Shown one piece after another: positions 34,343 through 45,701 of a stretch of DNA of 64,000 nucleotides. The first letter of the stretch is position 1, and each line of letters begins with the position of its first letter. The stretch is taken from NCBI GenBank assembly GCA_016713225.1, contig JADJPO010000003.1, forward strand, positions 744,001 to 808,000, in the 5' to 3' direction. The DNA is from Kineosporiaceae bacterium (GTDB lineage: Bacteria > Actinomycetota > Actinomycetes > Actinomycetales > Kineosporiaceae). The notes beneath the pieces are model-generated. The model did no database searches and had not been told where the DNA came from. It saw nothing but the letters and a program-made list of their open reading frames with translations. The translations under genes and the position numbers were made by a program.

Positions 34343-35209
34343 GTGAGCGCCTTCGGGCAGTACCTCGTGCAGGGCTTGGCGGCGGGCAGCTTCTACGCGC
34401 TCGCCGCGCTGGGCCTGGCCGTGATCTTCGGCGTCCTCGGGGTGGTGAACTTCGCCCACGGCGCCTGCTACATGCTCGGCGCGGTGATCTCCGCCGTCCT
34501 GCTCGACACCCTGGGGTTGGGGTTCTGGGCCGCCTTGGTCGTGGTACCGGTGATCATGTTCGGTGCCGGGTTGGTGCTGGAGCGACTGCTGGTGCGCCGG
34601 CTGGCGCAGCTGGACCCGTTGTACAACTTCTTGCTCACCTTCGGCCTCACGGTGCTGTTGGTCGACCTGGTCAAACGTCGCTATGGCGTCTCGGGGCTGC
34701 CCTACACCCGCCCCGAGGCGCTGACCGGCCAGCTCGTCGTCGGCGGATTGAGACTGCCGATCTATCAGGTGTTCGTGTTGGGGTTCTCGCTGCTGATCTG
34801 CGCCGGGGTGTACCTGCTGCTCTCGCGCACCCGGATCGGCATGATCGTGCGGGCGGCCACCGAGCGGCCGGAACTCGCCGGCGCACTGGGGGTCGACGTC
34901 AGCCGATGGGTGAGTCCCGTGTTCGCCTTCGGCATCGCCCTGGCCGGGCTGGCGGGTGTGCTCGCCGCACCCTTCCGGGCGATCACGGCCGACATGGGGT
35001 CGAACTTCGTGATCATCCTGTTCGCGGTGGTGGTGATCGGCGGGCTGGGCTCGATCCTGGGCGCGGTGATCGCCGGATTCGGCGTCGGCGTGGTCGAGGC
35101 GATGGGGCAGGCCTACGCCCCGACCTTCGCCCAGGTGATCATCTTCGTGGTGATGGCGCTGGTGATCCTGGCCCGCCCGGCCGGGCTGCTCGGCCGTGAG
35201 GAGGCCTGA
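34343..35209 (+). CDS. LivH-type ABC permease
   Basis: 288 residues with about eight helices. It begins GLAAGSFYALAALGLAVIFG and has NFAHGACYMLGA, the family's conserved entry region, and a cytoplasmic loop TERPELAGALGVDVSR that contacts the ATPase. The GTG follows a purine-rich GGGCGGA. Its TGA overlaps the next ATG by one base. Confidence 0.9.
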   Translation: MSAFGQYLVQGLAAGSFYALAALGLAVIFGVLGVVNFAHGACYMLGAVISAVLLDTLGLGFWAALVVVPVIMFGAGLVLERLLVRRLAQLDPLYNFLLTFGLTVLLVDLVKRRYGVSGLPYTRPEALTGQLVVGGLRLPIYQVFVLGFSLLICAGVYLLLSRTRIGMIVRAATERPELAGALGVDVSRWVSPVFAFGIALAGLAGVLAAPFRAITADMGSNFVIILFAVVVIGGLGSILGAVIAGFGVGVVEAMGQAYAPTFAQVIIFVVMALVILARPAGLLGREEA

Positions 35210-36156
35210 TGCGCTCGCGATGGCTGATGCCGGCACTGGGCGCGGCCGCCGCCCTCGCCCTGCCGTGGGTGATCTACCCGCCGGTGGCGTTGGACATCGT
35301 CAGCTGGGCGTTGTTCGCCATGGCCGTCGACCTCCTGCTCGGGTACGGCGGGCTGCTCTCGTTCGGGCACGCCGCCTTCTGGGGCTCGTCGGCGTACGCC
35401 ACCGGGCTGGTGGCGATCCACATCGGCCTGCCGTTCCCGCTGGCGGTCCTGGCCGGATCGATCGTGGCCATGCTGCTCGCCATCCCGATCGGGTACCTGT
35501 CGGTGCGCCGGACCGGGATCTACTTCGCCATGGTCACGCTGGCCTTCGCACAGTTGATCTACTTCGGGGCCAACCAGTGGCGCGACCTGACCGGCGGCGA
35601 GAACGGGCTGCAGTCGGTGCCGCGCTCGGCGTTCGGCCTGGCGGCGATCGAGTCCGACGCGTTCTGGTTCTACTACGCGGCCCTGCCCCTGGTGCTGGCC
35701 GGGATGGCGGCGGCCTGGCGCATCGTGCACTCGCCGTTCGGCCGGGTCCTGGTGGCGATCCGGGACAATCCGGCACGGGCGCGAGTGCTCGGCTACGACG
35801 TCGAACGCTACAAGCTCATGGCGTTCGTGCAGTCCGCCGGCTTGTCCGGCATCGCCGGTGGGGTGTTCGCGATCAGCCACGGCTTCGCCTCGCTGCAGGA
35901 GCTGTACTGGACGACGTCCGGCAAAGTGGTGCTGATCACCGTGCTCGGGGGCATCGGCACGTTGTGGGGCGGGGTGGTCGGTGCAGCCTTGGTGGTGTTG
36001 CTCGAGGATCAGCTGGTCACCAGCGGGTTCAACGGCATCGGCATCATCACCGGCGCGGTGTTCATCCTCGTGGTCTTGGCCTTCCGGCGCGGGATCTGGG
36101 GAACGGCGCAGCAGTGGGCTCGCGGGCGGGGTGTTCGCTCTTCCCTCGTAGACTGA
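35209..36156 (+). CDS. LivM-type ABC permease
   Basis: 315 residues. It shows GYGGLLSFGHAAFWGSSAYA, VRRTGIYFAMVTLAFAQL, LTGGENGLQ and the coupling loop IRDNPARARVLGYDVER, all typical of LivM. GAGGAGG in the end of livH serves as the ribosome site. Its stop codon lies inside the putative -10 box of metH, so metH starts its own transcript. Confidence 0.9.
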   Translation: MRSRWLMPALGAAAALALPWVIYPPVALDIVSWALFAMAVDLLLGYGGLLSFGHAAFWGSSAYATGLVAIHIGLPFPLAVLAGSIVAMLLAIPIGYLSVRRTGIYFAMVTLAFAQLIYFGANQWRDLTGGENGLQSVPRSAFGLAAIESDAFWFYYAALPLVLAGMAAAWRIVHSPFGRVLVAIRDNPARARVLGYDVERYKLMAFVQSAGLSGIAGGVFAISHGFASLQELYWTTSGKVVLITVLGGIGTLWGGVVGAALVVLLEDQLVTSGFNGIGIITGAVFILVVLAFRRGIWGTAQQWARGRGVRSSLVD

Positions 36157-36161
36157 CCGTG

Positions 36162-39100
36162 ATGAGCGAGCGCTCCGTACCTGACCAGTCCCTGTCCGCC
36201 CCCGTGGCCGCCCCCGTGGCTGCCCCCCTGCCCACCAGCCGGCCCGGTTTCCGCCAGGCCTTCGGTGATCGCGTGCTGATCGCCGACGGCGCGATGGGCA
36301 CCATGCTGCAGGCAGCCAACCCGTCCCTGGCGGACTTCCAGGGACTCGAGGGCTGCAACGAGATCCTCAACGTGACCCGCCCGGACATCGTCCGCTCGGT
36401 GCACGAGGCCTACCTCGAGGTCGGCGTGGACTGCGTCGAGACCAATACCTTCGGCACCAACCTGCCCAACCTCGCCGAGTACGACATCGCCGATCGCATC
36501 ACGGAGTTGTCGGCGGCCGGGGCGCGCCTCGCGCGGGAGGCCGCCGATGCCTACTCGACACCGCAACACCGCCGCTGGGTGCTCGGCTCGATCGGCCCGG
36601 GCACCAAACTGCCCTCGCTGGGGCACGCGCCGTTCGCCGACCTGCGCGATGCCTACCAGGCCTCGTGTCTGGGGCTCATCGACGGTGGCGCCGACGCGTT
36701 GCTGATCGAGACCAGCCAGGATCTGTTGCAGGCCAAGGCCGCGGTCATCGGCGCCCAACGTGCCCTGACGGCGACCGGTGCCGACCTGCCGATCCTGGTG
36801 CAGGTCACCGTCGAGACCACGGGCACCATGCTGGTCGGCAGCGAGATCGGCGCGGCGTTGACCGCCCTGGATGCCCTCGGCATCGACGCGATCGGCCTGA
36901 ACTGTGCCACCGGGCCGACCGAGATGAGTGAACACCTGCGGCACCTGGCACGGCACTCGCGTATCCCGGTGACCTGCATGCCGAACGCCGGTCTGCCCGA
37001 ACTGACCCGCAACGGCGCGCACTACCCGCTCACCCCCGAGCAGCTCGCCGACGCCCACGAGGTGTTCACCCGCGACTTCGGTCTGGCGTTGGTGGGTGGG
37101 TGCTGCGGCACGACACCCGAGCATCTGCGTCACGTCGTCGAGCGCGTCGGTGGCCGGGACGTGGTGGCGCGGCGGCCGCACCCCGAGGCCGGGGTGGCGA
37201 GCATCTACCAGCACGTGCCCTTCCGACAGGAGACCGCCTACCTGTCGATCGGCGAACGCACGAACGCCAACGGTTCCAAGGCATTTCGTGAGGCGATGCT
37301 CGCGCAGCGATGGGACGAGTGCGTCGACATCGCCCGCTCCCAGACCCGCGACGGCGCGCACCTGCTCGACGTGTGCGTCGACTACGTGGGCCGAGACGGG
37401 GTCGCCGACGCGCAGGCGGTGGTGAGTCGGCTGGCGACCGCCTCGACCCTTCCGCTGGTACTCGACTCGACCGAACCCGCTGTGCTGCAAGCCGGTTTGG
37501 AGCTGGTCTGCGGGCGCGCCGTGGTCAACTCGGTCAACTTCGAGGACGGCGACGGTCCCACCAGCCGGTTCGGTCGCATCATGCCCTTGGTGCGTGAGCA
37601 CGGCGCCGCGGTCGTCGCCCTGACCATCGACGAGACCGGCCAGGCCCGTAGCGTCGAGCACAAGGTGGCGGTCGCCGTCCGGTTGATCGAAACCCTCACC
37701 GGGGCAACGACGTCGGGTGGCTGGGGCATGCGCACCGGCGACATCCTGATGGACTGTCTGACCTTCCCGATCGCCACCGGGCAGGAAGAGACCCGAGGCG
37801 ACGGGGTCGCCACCATCGAGGCGATCCGCCAGGTGAAGGCGCTCTATCCCGAGGTGCAGACCACGCTCGGCGTCTCGAACATCTCCTTCGGGCTCAACCC
37901 CGCCGCGCGGGTGGTGCTGAACTCGGTGTTCCTGCACGAGGCCATCGAGGCCGGGCTCGACTCGGCGATCGTGCACACCGCACGCATCCTGCCGATGTCA
38001 CGTATCCCCGACGACCAGCTCAGGGTCGCCCGCGAACTCGTCTACGACCAGCGGCGTTACGACGCGTCGGGGGCGTTGGTCTACGACCCACTGGCGCGGT
38101 TCCTGGAGCTGTTCGAGGGCGTGGACGCCGCGTCCGTGCGGGCCGACCGAGCCGCCGAACTGATGGCCCTGCCGCTGGGGGAGCGGCTGGCGCGACGGAT
38201 CATCGACGGTGAGTCCAAGGGGCTGACCGACGACCTGGACGCCGCGTTGGCCCAGGGATGGGCCGCGCTCGACATCATCAACGACCACCTGCTGGACGGT
38301 ATGCGCACCGTCGGCGACCTCTTCGGCCGCGGCGAGATGCAGCTGCCGTTCGTGCTCACCTCGGCCGAGGTGATGAAGACGGCGGTGGCCCACCTCGAAC
38401 CCCACATCCCCGCCGAGGACTCGGTCGGGCCCGGTGGCAAGGGCACCATCGTGCTGGCCACGGTCAAGGGCGATGTCCACGACATCGGCAAGAACCTGGT
38501 CGACATCATTTTGTCCAACAACGGGTATCGGGTCGTGAACATCGGCATCAAGCAGCCGATCTCCGAGATCCTGCGGGCCGCCGAGGAGGCCGACGCCGAC
38601 GTGATCGGCATGTCCGGGCTACTGGTCAAGTCGACCGTGGTGATGAAGGAGAACCTCGAGGAGATCAACTCCCGGGGCACCGCGGCGCGCTGGCCGGTCC
38701 TGCTCGGCGGCGCAGCCCTGACCCGGGCCTATGTCGAGAACGACCTGGCCGAGGTGTACGCCGGTGAGGTGCGGTATGCCCGCGATGCCTTCGAGGGGTT
38801 GCGCCTGATGGACGCCCTGGTCGCCGTGCGCCGTGGGGTCCCCGGGGCGGAGCTGCCGGCGCTGCGGCCCCGGCGGGTGCGCGCGTCGTCCAACCCGGCA
38901 CCGGACGCGCCCGCGCTCGATGACCAGACCCCCTCCGACGTCGCGCGTGGCCTCGACGTGCCGACGCCACCGTTCTGGGGTGAGCGGATCGTCAAGGGCA
39001 TCGCGCTGGCCGAGTACGCGGCCTATCTCGACGAGCGCGCCACCTTCGTCGGGCAGTGGGGGCTGAAGGGCTCGCGCGGTGGATCCGGGCCGAGCTACGA

Positions 39101-39800
39101 GGAGCTGGTCGAGACCGAGGGCCGCCCGCGGCTGCGGATGTGGCTGGAGCGGGTCGCCACCGACGGACTGCTCGAGGCGGCCGTCGTGTACGGCTACTAC
39201 CCGTGTGTGTCCGAGGGCAACGACCTGGTGGTGCTGCACCACGCCGGTGGTGACGGCATCGAGGCCAGTGGGGGAGAACCCGGTACCGAGCGGGCGCGGT
39301 TCACCTTCCCGCGGCAGCGCCGCGACCGACGGCTGTGCCTGGCCGACTTCTTCCGCTCGCGCGAGGAGGCCGACCGGTTGGGCGGGCCGGATGTGATCGC
39401 CTTCCAGCTGGTGACGATGGGCTCGCGAGTGGCCGAGGCGACCGCAGACCTGTTCGCGGCCAACGCCTATCGCGAGTACCTCGAGTTGCACGGACTGTCG
39501 GTGCAACTCACCGAGGCACTCGCCGAGTACTGGCACTCCCGGGTTCGCAGCGAACTGGGGTTGGGCGAGCAGGACGACGCCGAGTTGGCCGGCATCCTGC
39601 GGCAGGGCTACCGCGGATCGCGGTACTCCTTCGGCTACCCGGCCTGTCCGGATCTGGAGGACCGAACCACGATGGTCGCGCTGCTGCGGCCGGAGCGGAT
39701 CGGGGTCAAGCTCTCGGAAGAGCTGCAGTTGCACCCGGAGCAGTCGACCGACGCGCTCGTGGTGCACCACCCGGAGGCGAAGTACTTCAATGCCACGTGA
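36162..39800 (+). CDS. metH: cobalamin-dependent methionine synthase
   Basis: 1212 residues with all four MetH modules in order. Homocysteine-binding barrel with zinc-site Cys pair in VGGCCGTTP (about 305-315). Folate-binding barrel starting at GERTNANGSKAF. B12 module with the DxHxxG motif DVHDIGKN (about 770) whose His ligates cobalt. AdoMet-binding reactivation domain with RYSFGYPACPD near the C-terminus. It transfers methyl from 5-methyl-THF to homocysteine. TAGACT (36149-36154) plus 7 nt precedes the ATG. No cobalamin riboswitch is present upstream. It matches the Rv2124c position. Confidence 0.95.
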   Translation: MSERSVPDQSLSAPVAAPVAAPLPTSRPGFRQAFGDRVLIADGAMGTMLQAANPSLADFQGLEGCNEILNVTRPDIVRSVHEAYLEVGVDCVETNTFGTNLPNLAEYDIADRITELSAAGARLAREAADAYSTPQHRRWVLGSIGPGTKLPSLGHAPFADLRDAYQASCLGLIDGGADALLIETSQDLLQAKAAVIGAQRALTATGADLPILVQVTVETTGTMLVGSEIGAALTALDALGIDAIGLNCATGPTEMSEHLRHLARHSRIPVTCMPNAGLPELTRNGAHYPLTPEQLADAHEVFTRDFGLALVGGCCGTTPEHLRHVVERVGGRDVVARRPHPEAGVASIYQHVPFRQETAYLSIGERTNANGSKAFREAMLAQRWDECVDIARSQTRDGAHLLDVCVDYVGRDGVADAQAVVSRLATASTLPLVLDSTEPAVLQAGLELVCGRAVVNSVNFEDGDGPTSRFGRIMPLVREHGAAVVALTIDETGQARSVEHKVAVAVRLIETLTGATTSGGWGMRTGDILMDCLTFPIATGQEETRGDGVATIEAIRQVKALYPEVQTTLGVSNISFGLNPAARVVLNSVFLHEAIEAGLDSAIVHTARILPMSRIPDDQLRVARELVYDQRRYDASGALVYDPLARFLELFEGVDAASVRADRAAELMALPLGERLARRIIDGESKGLTDDLDAALAQGWAALDIINDHLLDGMRTVGDLFGRGEMQLPFVLTSAEVMKTAVAHLEPHIPAEDSVGPGGKGTIVLATVKGDVHDIGKNLVDIILSNNGYRVVNIGIKQPISEILRAAEEADADVIGMSGLLVKSTVVMKENLEEINSRGTAARWPVLLGGAALTRAYVENDLAEVYAGEVRYARDAFEGLRLMDALVAVRRGVPGAELPALRPRRVRASSNPAPDAPALDDQTPSDVARGLDVPTPPFWGERIVKGIALAEYAAYLDERATFVGQWGLKGSRGGSGPSYEELVETEGRPRLRMWLERVATDGLLEAAVVYGYYPCVSEGNDLVVLHHAGGDGIEASGGEPGTERARFTFPRQRRDRRLCLADFFRSREEADRLGGPDVIAFQLVTMGSRVAEATADLFAANAYREYLELHGLSVQLTEALAEYWHSRVRSELGLGEQDDAELAGILRQGYRGSRYSFGYPACPDLEDRTTMVALLRPERIGVKLSEELQLHPEQSTDALVVHHPEAKYFNAT

Positions 39801-39842
39801 TGCGCTGCGAGGCATCTCGCGCCGTTCCCATAACCGGCCGTT

Positions 39843-40505
39843 ATGAGTGATCTGCTGCCGGCTGCCGTGCTGTGGGACATGGACGGCACTCTGGTCGACA
39901 CCGAGCCCTACTGGATCGCCTGCGAGTACGCGCTGGTGGCCGCACATGGCGGGGTCTGGTCCGACGATCATGCGCATGCCCTGGTGGGCAACGACCTGCT
40001 GGTCTCGGCGCGGTACATCGCCGACCACGGTCCGGTACCGCTGCCGCCGGAACAGATCGTCGAGATCCTGCTGGACGGCGTGGTCGAGCGGGTGCTGGGC
40101 CACGTGCCGTGGCGTCCGGGGGCGCGGGAGTTGTTGTCGGCGCTGACCACGGAGGGCATCCCGAGCGCTCTGGTGACCATGTCCTGGACGCGGCTCGCCG
40201 ATGCCGTTCTCGCCAGTCTGCCGCCGGACACCTTCGCCACCGTGGTCACAGGTGACCAGGTGCATCGCGGAAAACCGCATCCCGAGCCCTACCAGCTCGC
40301 TGCTCGCCGGCTCGCGCTGGCACCGGCGGAGTGTGTGGCCATCGAGGACAGCCCGACCGGGATCGCCTCCGCGGCCGCGGCCGGCGTGCCCGTGATCGGC
40401 GTACAGCACCTGGTGCCGCTGGCCGGGCGGACCACCGGCCCGATCCTCACCACCCTCGAAGGGGTCACCCCACTCGATCTGATGGCACTGCTGCGCACCA
40501 GCTGA
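39843..40505 (+). CDS. HAD-family phosphatase (beta-phosphoglucomutase-like)
   Basis: 220 residues. Motif I is D12-M-D14-GTLVDTE, motif II TMSWT, motif III the Lys in HRGKPHPEPY and motif IV IEDSPTGI. It probably removes phosphate from a small metabolite. The start lies 43 bp after metH; the ATG is part of the small inverted repeat CATAAC-N5-GTTATG (39829-39845). The family often follows metH in actinobacteria. Confidence 0.88.
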   Translation: MSDLLPAAVLWDMDGTLVDTEPYWIACEYALVAAHGGVWSDDHAHALVGNDLLVSARYIADHGPVPLPPEQIVEILLDGVVERVLGHVPWRPGARELLSALTTEGIPSALVTMSWTRLADAVLASLPPDTFATVVTGDQVHRGKPHPEPYQLAARRLALAPAECVAIEDSPTGIASAAAAGVPVIGVQHLVPLAGRTTGPILTTLEGVTPLDLMALLRTS

Positions 40506-40650
40506 TCCGTCCGGAGTCAGCACCGCGGGGATCACGACTCGGGCATTCCTGCCTCGGCAGCGCCAAGGGTGTGATTAGGGTGGGCGCCTTCCGGATCACG
40601 ATCGAGTCGCCGTGTGAGCGACCCGGTGTCGAGCAGTACGAGGTGAGGCC

Positions 40651-42162
<1,512 letters not shown>

Positions 42163-42189
42163 CCTTCCACCCACACCGTGCTCCGACAC

Positions 42190-42233
42190 GGCCGCGGCGG
42201 TCTCCACTCCCGGGAGTGGAGACCGCCGCGGCC
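42190..42233. terminator. perfect 44-bp palindrome, bidirectional terminator
   Basis: 22-bp arms meet with no spacer; the core is GGTCTCCACTCCC next to its complement. It lies between the convergent NCS2 permease and FtsX-type permease genes. As RNA it folds into a very stable hairpin from either strand. Confidence 0.85.
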
Positions 42234-42247
42234 ATCCTGAACCTGTC

Positions 42248-44767
42248 TCAATCGGTGGCGATGGCCCCCAGCACGTTGAGCCGAACCGCCCGGATCGTGG
42301 GCAGGACGGCAGCCAGGACGCCGACCACGGACGCCGCGAGCAGCATGCCGACAATGCCCAGCCACGGCACGGACAGCACCTCCAGACCCTGCGACTCCAG
42401 GCCTCGTTGCAACGCGATCCCCAGCGCCAGGCCGAGGCCCGCCCCGAGCACGGCACCGAACACCGCGGTGGCCACTGATTCGATCGTGATCATGCCGGCA
42501 AGTTGTCGCCGGCCCAGGCCCACCGCCCGCAGCAACCCGATCTCGCGGGTGCGTTCGATGATCGACAGCGCGAGGGTGTTCACGATGCCCAGCACCGCCA
42601 CGATCACGCTGAACAGCAGCATGACGTACAGCAGGTTCAACAGGGTGTCGACCTGGGAGGCCGAGGAGTCGATGTACTCGGCACCGTTCTGTACCGAGAC
42701 CACCAGGTACGGCTGCACCAGCGCCGTGAGCTCCGACCGCAACGCCGCGATATCGGCACCCGGCTTGGCTGCCAGGTACAGCACGAGGTCACCGCGGGCG
42801 CTGACCGGCACCGCCTCGTCGTACAGCGACCGATCGATCACCAGGTCACCGAGCAACTGGCTGTCGGCGTAGATCCCACCGATGGTGACGGTCCTCTCCG
42901 GCAACGCCGCCACCTGTGCCGGCACCTGTTGCCCGACGCTCCACCCGTGCTCGGTGGCGCTGGTCTGGTTGACCAGCACATGGGTGCGGTCCAGCGACCG
43001 CAGATCGCCCGACGTCGCGGTCAGGTCGAAGTTGTCCAGCAGGGGACCGGGTTCGGTCGCCATGGCGAACGAGTCCGACCCGGCCAGTTGCACCCCCACC
43101 CCACCCAGCGCCGCGACGGAGGCGACCTGCGGCAGCTTGGCGACTGCCGGCGCCACCGAGGCCGGTACCTGGGACTGACCGCCGGCGGAGAGCACGAAGG
43201 TGGATTTCAGCTCCGACTTCACGATGTCGGACACGCTCGCCTTGACGCTCTGCGCGATCACCGACAGCCCGGTGATCAGGGCCAGCCCGATCATGAGCGC
43301 GCTGGCGGTGAGCGCGGTACGTCGCGGCAACCGCAGTGAGTTCTCCCGCGCGAGCCTTCCCACCACCCCACCGAACCTCGCGAACGGCCAGGCGATCAGC
43401 CGGACGACAGGTCGCGTGGTCAGCGGCGCAGCGATCAAGGCACCCAGGACGGCGAGCGCTGCACCGACCCCGGCCAACGGCCAGATCGCGTCGTCCCGCG
43501 TGACGCTGTAGGCGAGTGCGGCCACGCCGACGACCAGGAGCGCGCCGCCCAGGGCGCCACGCAGCCGCAGCCCCTTGGGCGCGATCACCAGGTCGTCGCG
43601 CATCGCGGCGACCGGGGCGATCCGTGAGGCTCGTCGCCCCGGGATCACCGCGGCGGCCAGGGTGACGAGCACCCCGACGAGCACACTCCACCCGATGGCG
43701 CCGGCGCCGATGGGCAGGTCGTCCCCGATCGAGGCGCCCAGCGCGAACCGGATGCCGGCCTTGGCCGCCATCGCGATCAGGATGCCGAGCCCGATGCCCA
43801 GAGCGGAACCGAGCAGGCCGATCACGGCCGCCTCACCCAACACCATCCGCAGGATCTGCCCGCGTGAGGCACCCACCGCACGCAGCAGCGCCAGCTCACG
43901 GGTGCGCTGCCCCAGCAACATCGAGAACGTGTTGAAGATGATGAACGCGCCCACGAACAGGGCGACCCCCGCGAAGACCAGCAGGAACGTCGTGAAGAAG
44001 CCCAGACCCGTCTTCAGACCCTCCTGGGCCTCGGCGTCCAGGGTCGCGCCCGTCACCGCCTCGGCCGTGGCCGGCAGCACCCTGCTGATCTGGGCCCGCA
44101 GCTGCTCTTGGCTGACCCCGTCGGCCGTGACCGCGAACCCGCTGACGGTGCCGTCGGCGGCGAACGCCGCCCGCGCCGAGGCCTCGTCGACCAGCACGGC
44201 GGTGGCGCCGAACAAGGACCCGAAGACCACCTCACCGGTGATCGTGACCGAGCGCACCTGGTCGCCGACCACGGCCCGGGTGCGATCGCCCAGGTGGAGT
44301 CCCGACTTCTCGAGCGTCGCCTGCTCGACCGCCACCTCACCGGGGCCGGTCGGCCCACGCCCGGCCGACAACCGGAAGGACGGGTCGTCGGCCCGGAAGG
44401 CGAAGCCGAGCGAGGGAGCGCCGCCGTTGCGCACCGCGGTGCCGTCCTTGCCCGCGATCAACACGTTGCCCTGCAGGTCCGGGGCCACCCGTTTGACGCC
44501 CGGCACCGCGGCGAGTGACTTCTCCAGGGTCAGCGGCAACGGCGCCCGGGTGGCGAAATCACCCTGTTGTCCCTTGGCCTCGACGCCGCGGACCTCGACG
44601 TCGACACCCTTGAGGCCCTGGGCGAAGAGGCTCTTCAAAGTGCTGTCGATGCTGTCTCGTAACACGAAGGTGCCCGTGACGAATGAGACGCCCAGCATCA
44701 CCGCACACGCGGTGAGCAGAAAGCGCACGATGTGGCCGCGTACCCCGGCCAAGGTCAGCTTCGTCAT
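42248..44767 (-). CDS. FtsX/LolE-type ABC permease with duplicated permease domain
   Basis: 839 residues from the ATG at 44767, chosen for GGGGAGA 5 nt upstream. One N-terminal helix and a large extracytoplasmic domain are followed by three helices (near GVALFVGAFIIFNTFSMLLG), then a second set and a C-terminal trio ending in VLGAIATD. This layout is typical of actinobacterial mechanotransmission-type ABC permeases that expel or extract lipids or peptides, not classical importers. The partner ATPase gene lies 13 bp upstream. Confidence 0.88.
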   Translation of the reverse strand: MTKLTLAGVRGHIVRFLLTACAVMLGVSFVTGTFVLRDSIDSTLKSLFAQGLKGVDVEVRGVEAKGQQGDFATRAPLPLTLEKSLAAVPGVKRVAPDLQGNVLIAGKDGTAVRNGGAPSLGFAFRADDPSFRLSAGRGPTGPGEVAVEQATLEKSGLHLGDRTRAVVGDQVRSVTITGEVVFGSLFGATAVLVDEASARAAFAADGTVSGFAVTADGVSQEQLRAQISRVLPATAEAVTGATLDAEAQEGLKTGLGFFTTFLLVFAGVALFVGAFIIFNTFSMLLGQRTRELALLRAVGASRGQILRMVLGEAAVIGLLGSALGIGLGILIAMAAKAGIRFALGASIGDDLPIGAGAIGWSVLVGVLVTLAAAVIPGRRASRIAPVAAMRDDLVIAPKGLRLRGALGGALLVVGVAALAYSVTRDDAIWPLAGVGAALAVLGALIAAPLTTRPVVRLIAWPFARFGGVVGRLARENSLRLPRRTALTASALMIGLALITGLSVIAQSVKASVSDIVKSELKSTFVLSAGGQSQVPASVAPAVAKLPQVASVAALGGVGVQLAGSDSFAMATEPGPLLDNFDLTATSGDLRSLDRTHVLVNQTSATEHGWSVGQQVPAQVAALPERTVTIGGIYADSQLLGDLVIDRSLYDEAVPVSARGDLVLYLAAKPGADIAALRSELTALVQPYLVVSVQNGAEYIDSSASQVDTLLNLLYVMLLFSVIVAVLGIVNTLALSIIERTREIGLLRAVGLGRRQLAGMITIESVATAVFGAVLGAGLGLALGIALQRGLESQGLEVLSVPWLGIVGMLLAASVVGVLAAVLPTIRAVRLNVLGAIATD

Positions 44768-44780
44768 GATCGTCTCCCCG

Positions 44781-45572
44781 TCAGCTGCGGCGGGTGGCCA
44801 TGTCGAAGCCGCGCATACGCTCGAGCACGCTGTCGGCGGTCGGCGCGTAGAGCTCGTCGACGATGCGGCCGTCGTCCAGGAAGAGCACCCGGTCGGCGTA
44901 GGCGGCTGCCGACGGCTCGTGGGTGACCATGACCACCGACTGACCGAACTCGTCCACCGAGCGCCGCAGGAAGCCGAGGATCTCTGCGCTGGCGCGGGAG
45001 TCGAGGTTGCCGGTCGGCTCATCGGCGAACACGATCGCGGGTCGGCTGACCAGGGCACGGGCGCAGGCCACGCGCTGCTGCTGCCCGCCCGAGAGCTGAT
45101 TGGGTCGGTGGCTCAGCCTGTCCCGCAGCCCGATGGTGTCGATCACGATGTCGAACCAGGCCGGGTCGACCGCACGCCCGGCGATGTCCAGCGGCAGGGT
45201 GATGTTCTCGCGCGCCGACAGGGTCGGCACCAGGTTGAACGACTGGAAGACGAAGCCCAACCGGTCCCGGCGCAGCCGGGTGAGCTCGGCGTCCTTCAGG
45301 CCGGCCAGCTCGAGCCCGTCGATGACGATCCGGCCCGAGGTGGGCGCATCCAGGGCAGCCATGCAGTGCATCAGGGTCGACTTGCCCGACCCGGACGGCC
45401 CCATGATCGCGGTCAGGCGCCCCCGCTCGAAGCTCACATCGACCCCGTCCAGGGCGTTGACCTGGGCCTCGCCGGACCCGTAGACCTTGGTCAGCCCCTC
45501 CGCATACGCGATGACCTGAGGGCTCTGCTCGGGCCCCGTCATCGGCTCGATCTCCGACCTGTGTGTCGCCAC
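44781..45572 (-). CDS. LolD/MacB-type ABC ATPase
   Basis: 263 residues. Walker A is GPSGSGKST, the signature LSGGQQQRV and Walker B VFADEPTGNLD, the exact words of the LolD/MacB/FtsE class. It pairs with the permease immediately downstream. No adaptor (MacA-like) gene is attached to this pair. The 129-bp gap 45573-45701 to the next gene has no strong hairpin. Confidence 0.92.
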   Translation of the reverse strand: MATHRSEIEPMTGPEQSPQVIAYAEGLTKVYGSGEAQVNALDGVDVSFERGRLTAIMGPSGSGKSTLMHCMAALDAPTSGRIVIDGLELAGLKDAELTRLRRDRLGFVFQSFNLVPTLSARENITLPLDIAGRAVDPAWFDIVIDTIGLRDRLSHRPNQLSGGQQQRVACARALVSRPAIVFADEPTGNLDSRASAEILGFLRRSVDEFGQSVVMVTHEPSAAAYADRVLFLDDGRIVDELYAPTADSVLERMRGFDMATRRS

Positions 45573-45701
45573 GGGTACTGCCTCTCTGTGATGCCCCGGG
45601 GACGTTCCAGGGGCGTTGCCGGGTGGACGGCGCCAGCCTGTCAGCGCGCCCCCGGCCGGACATCCGGGGTAACCCCTGAACCCCGCCTCAGGGTTCCCTG
45701 G

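Noticed and set aside
35957..36161. Cobalamin riboswitch before metH
   Set aside because: The upstream sequence is the coding end of livM and the start appears leaderless; no B12 box was seen.
40506..40650. Purine riboswitch in the NCS2 leader
   Set aside because: The leader after the -10 box is only about 60 nt and lacks the purine-aptamer loops.
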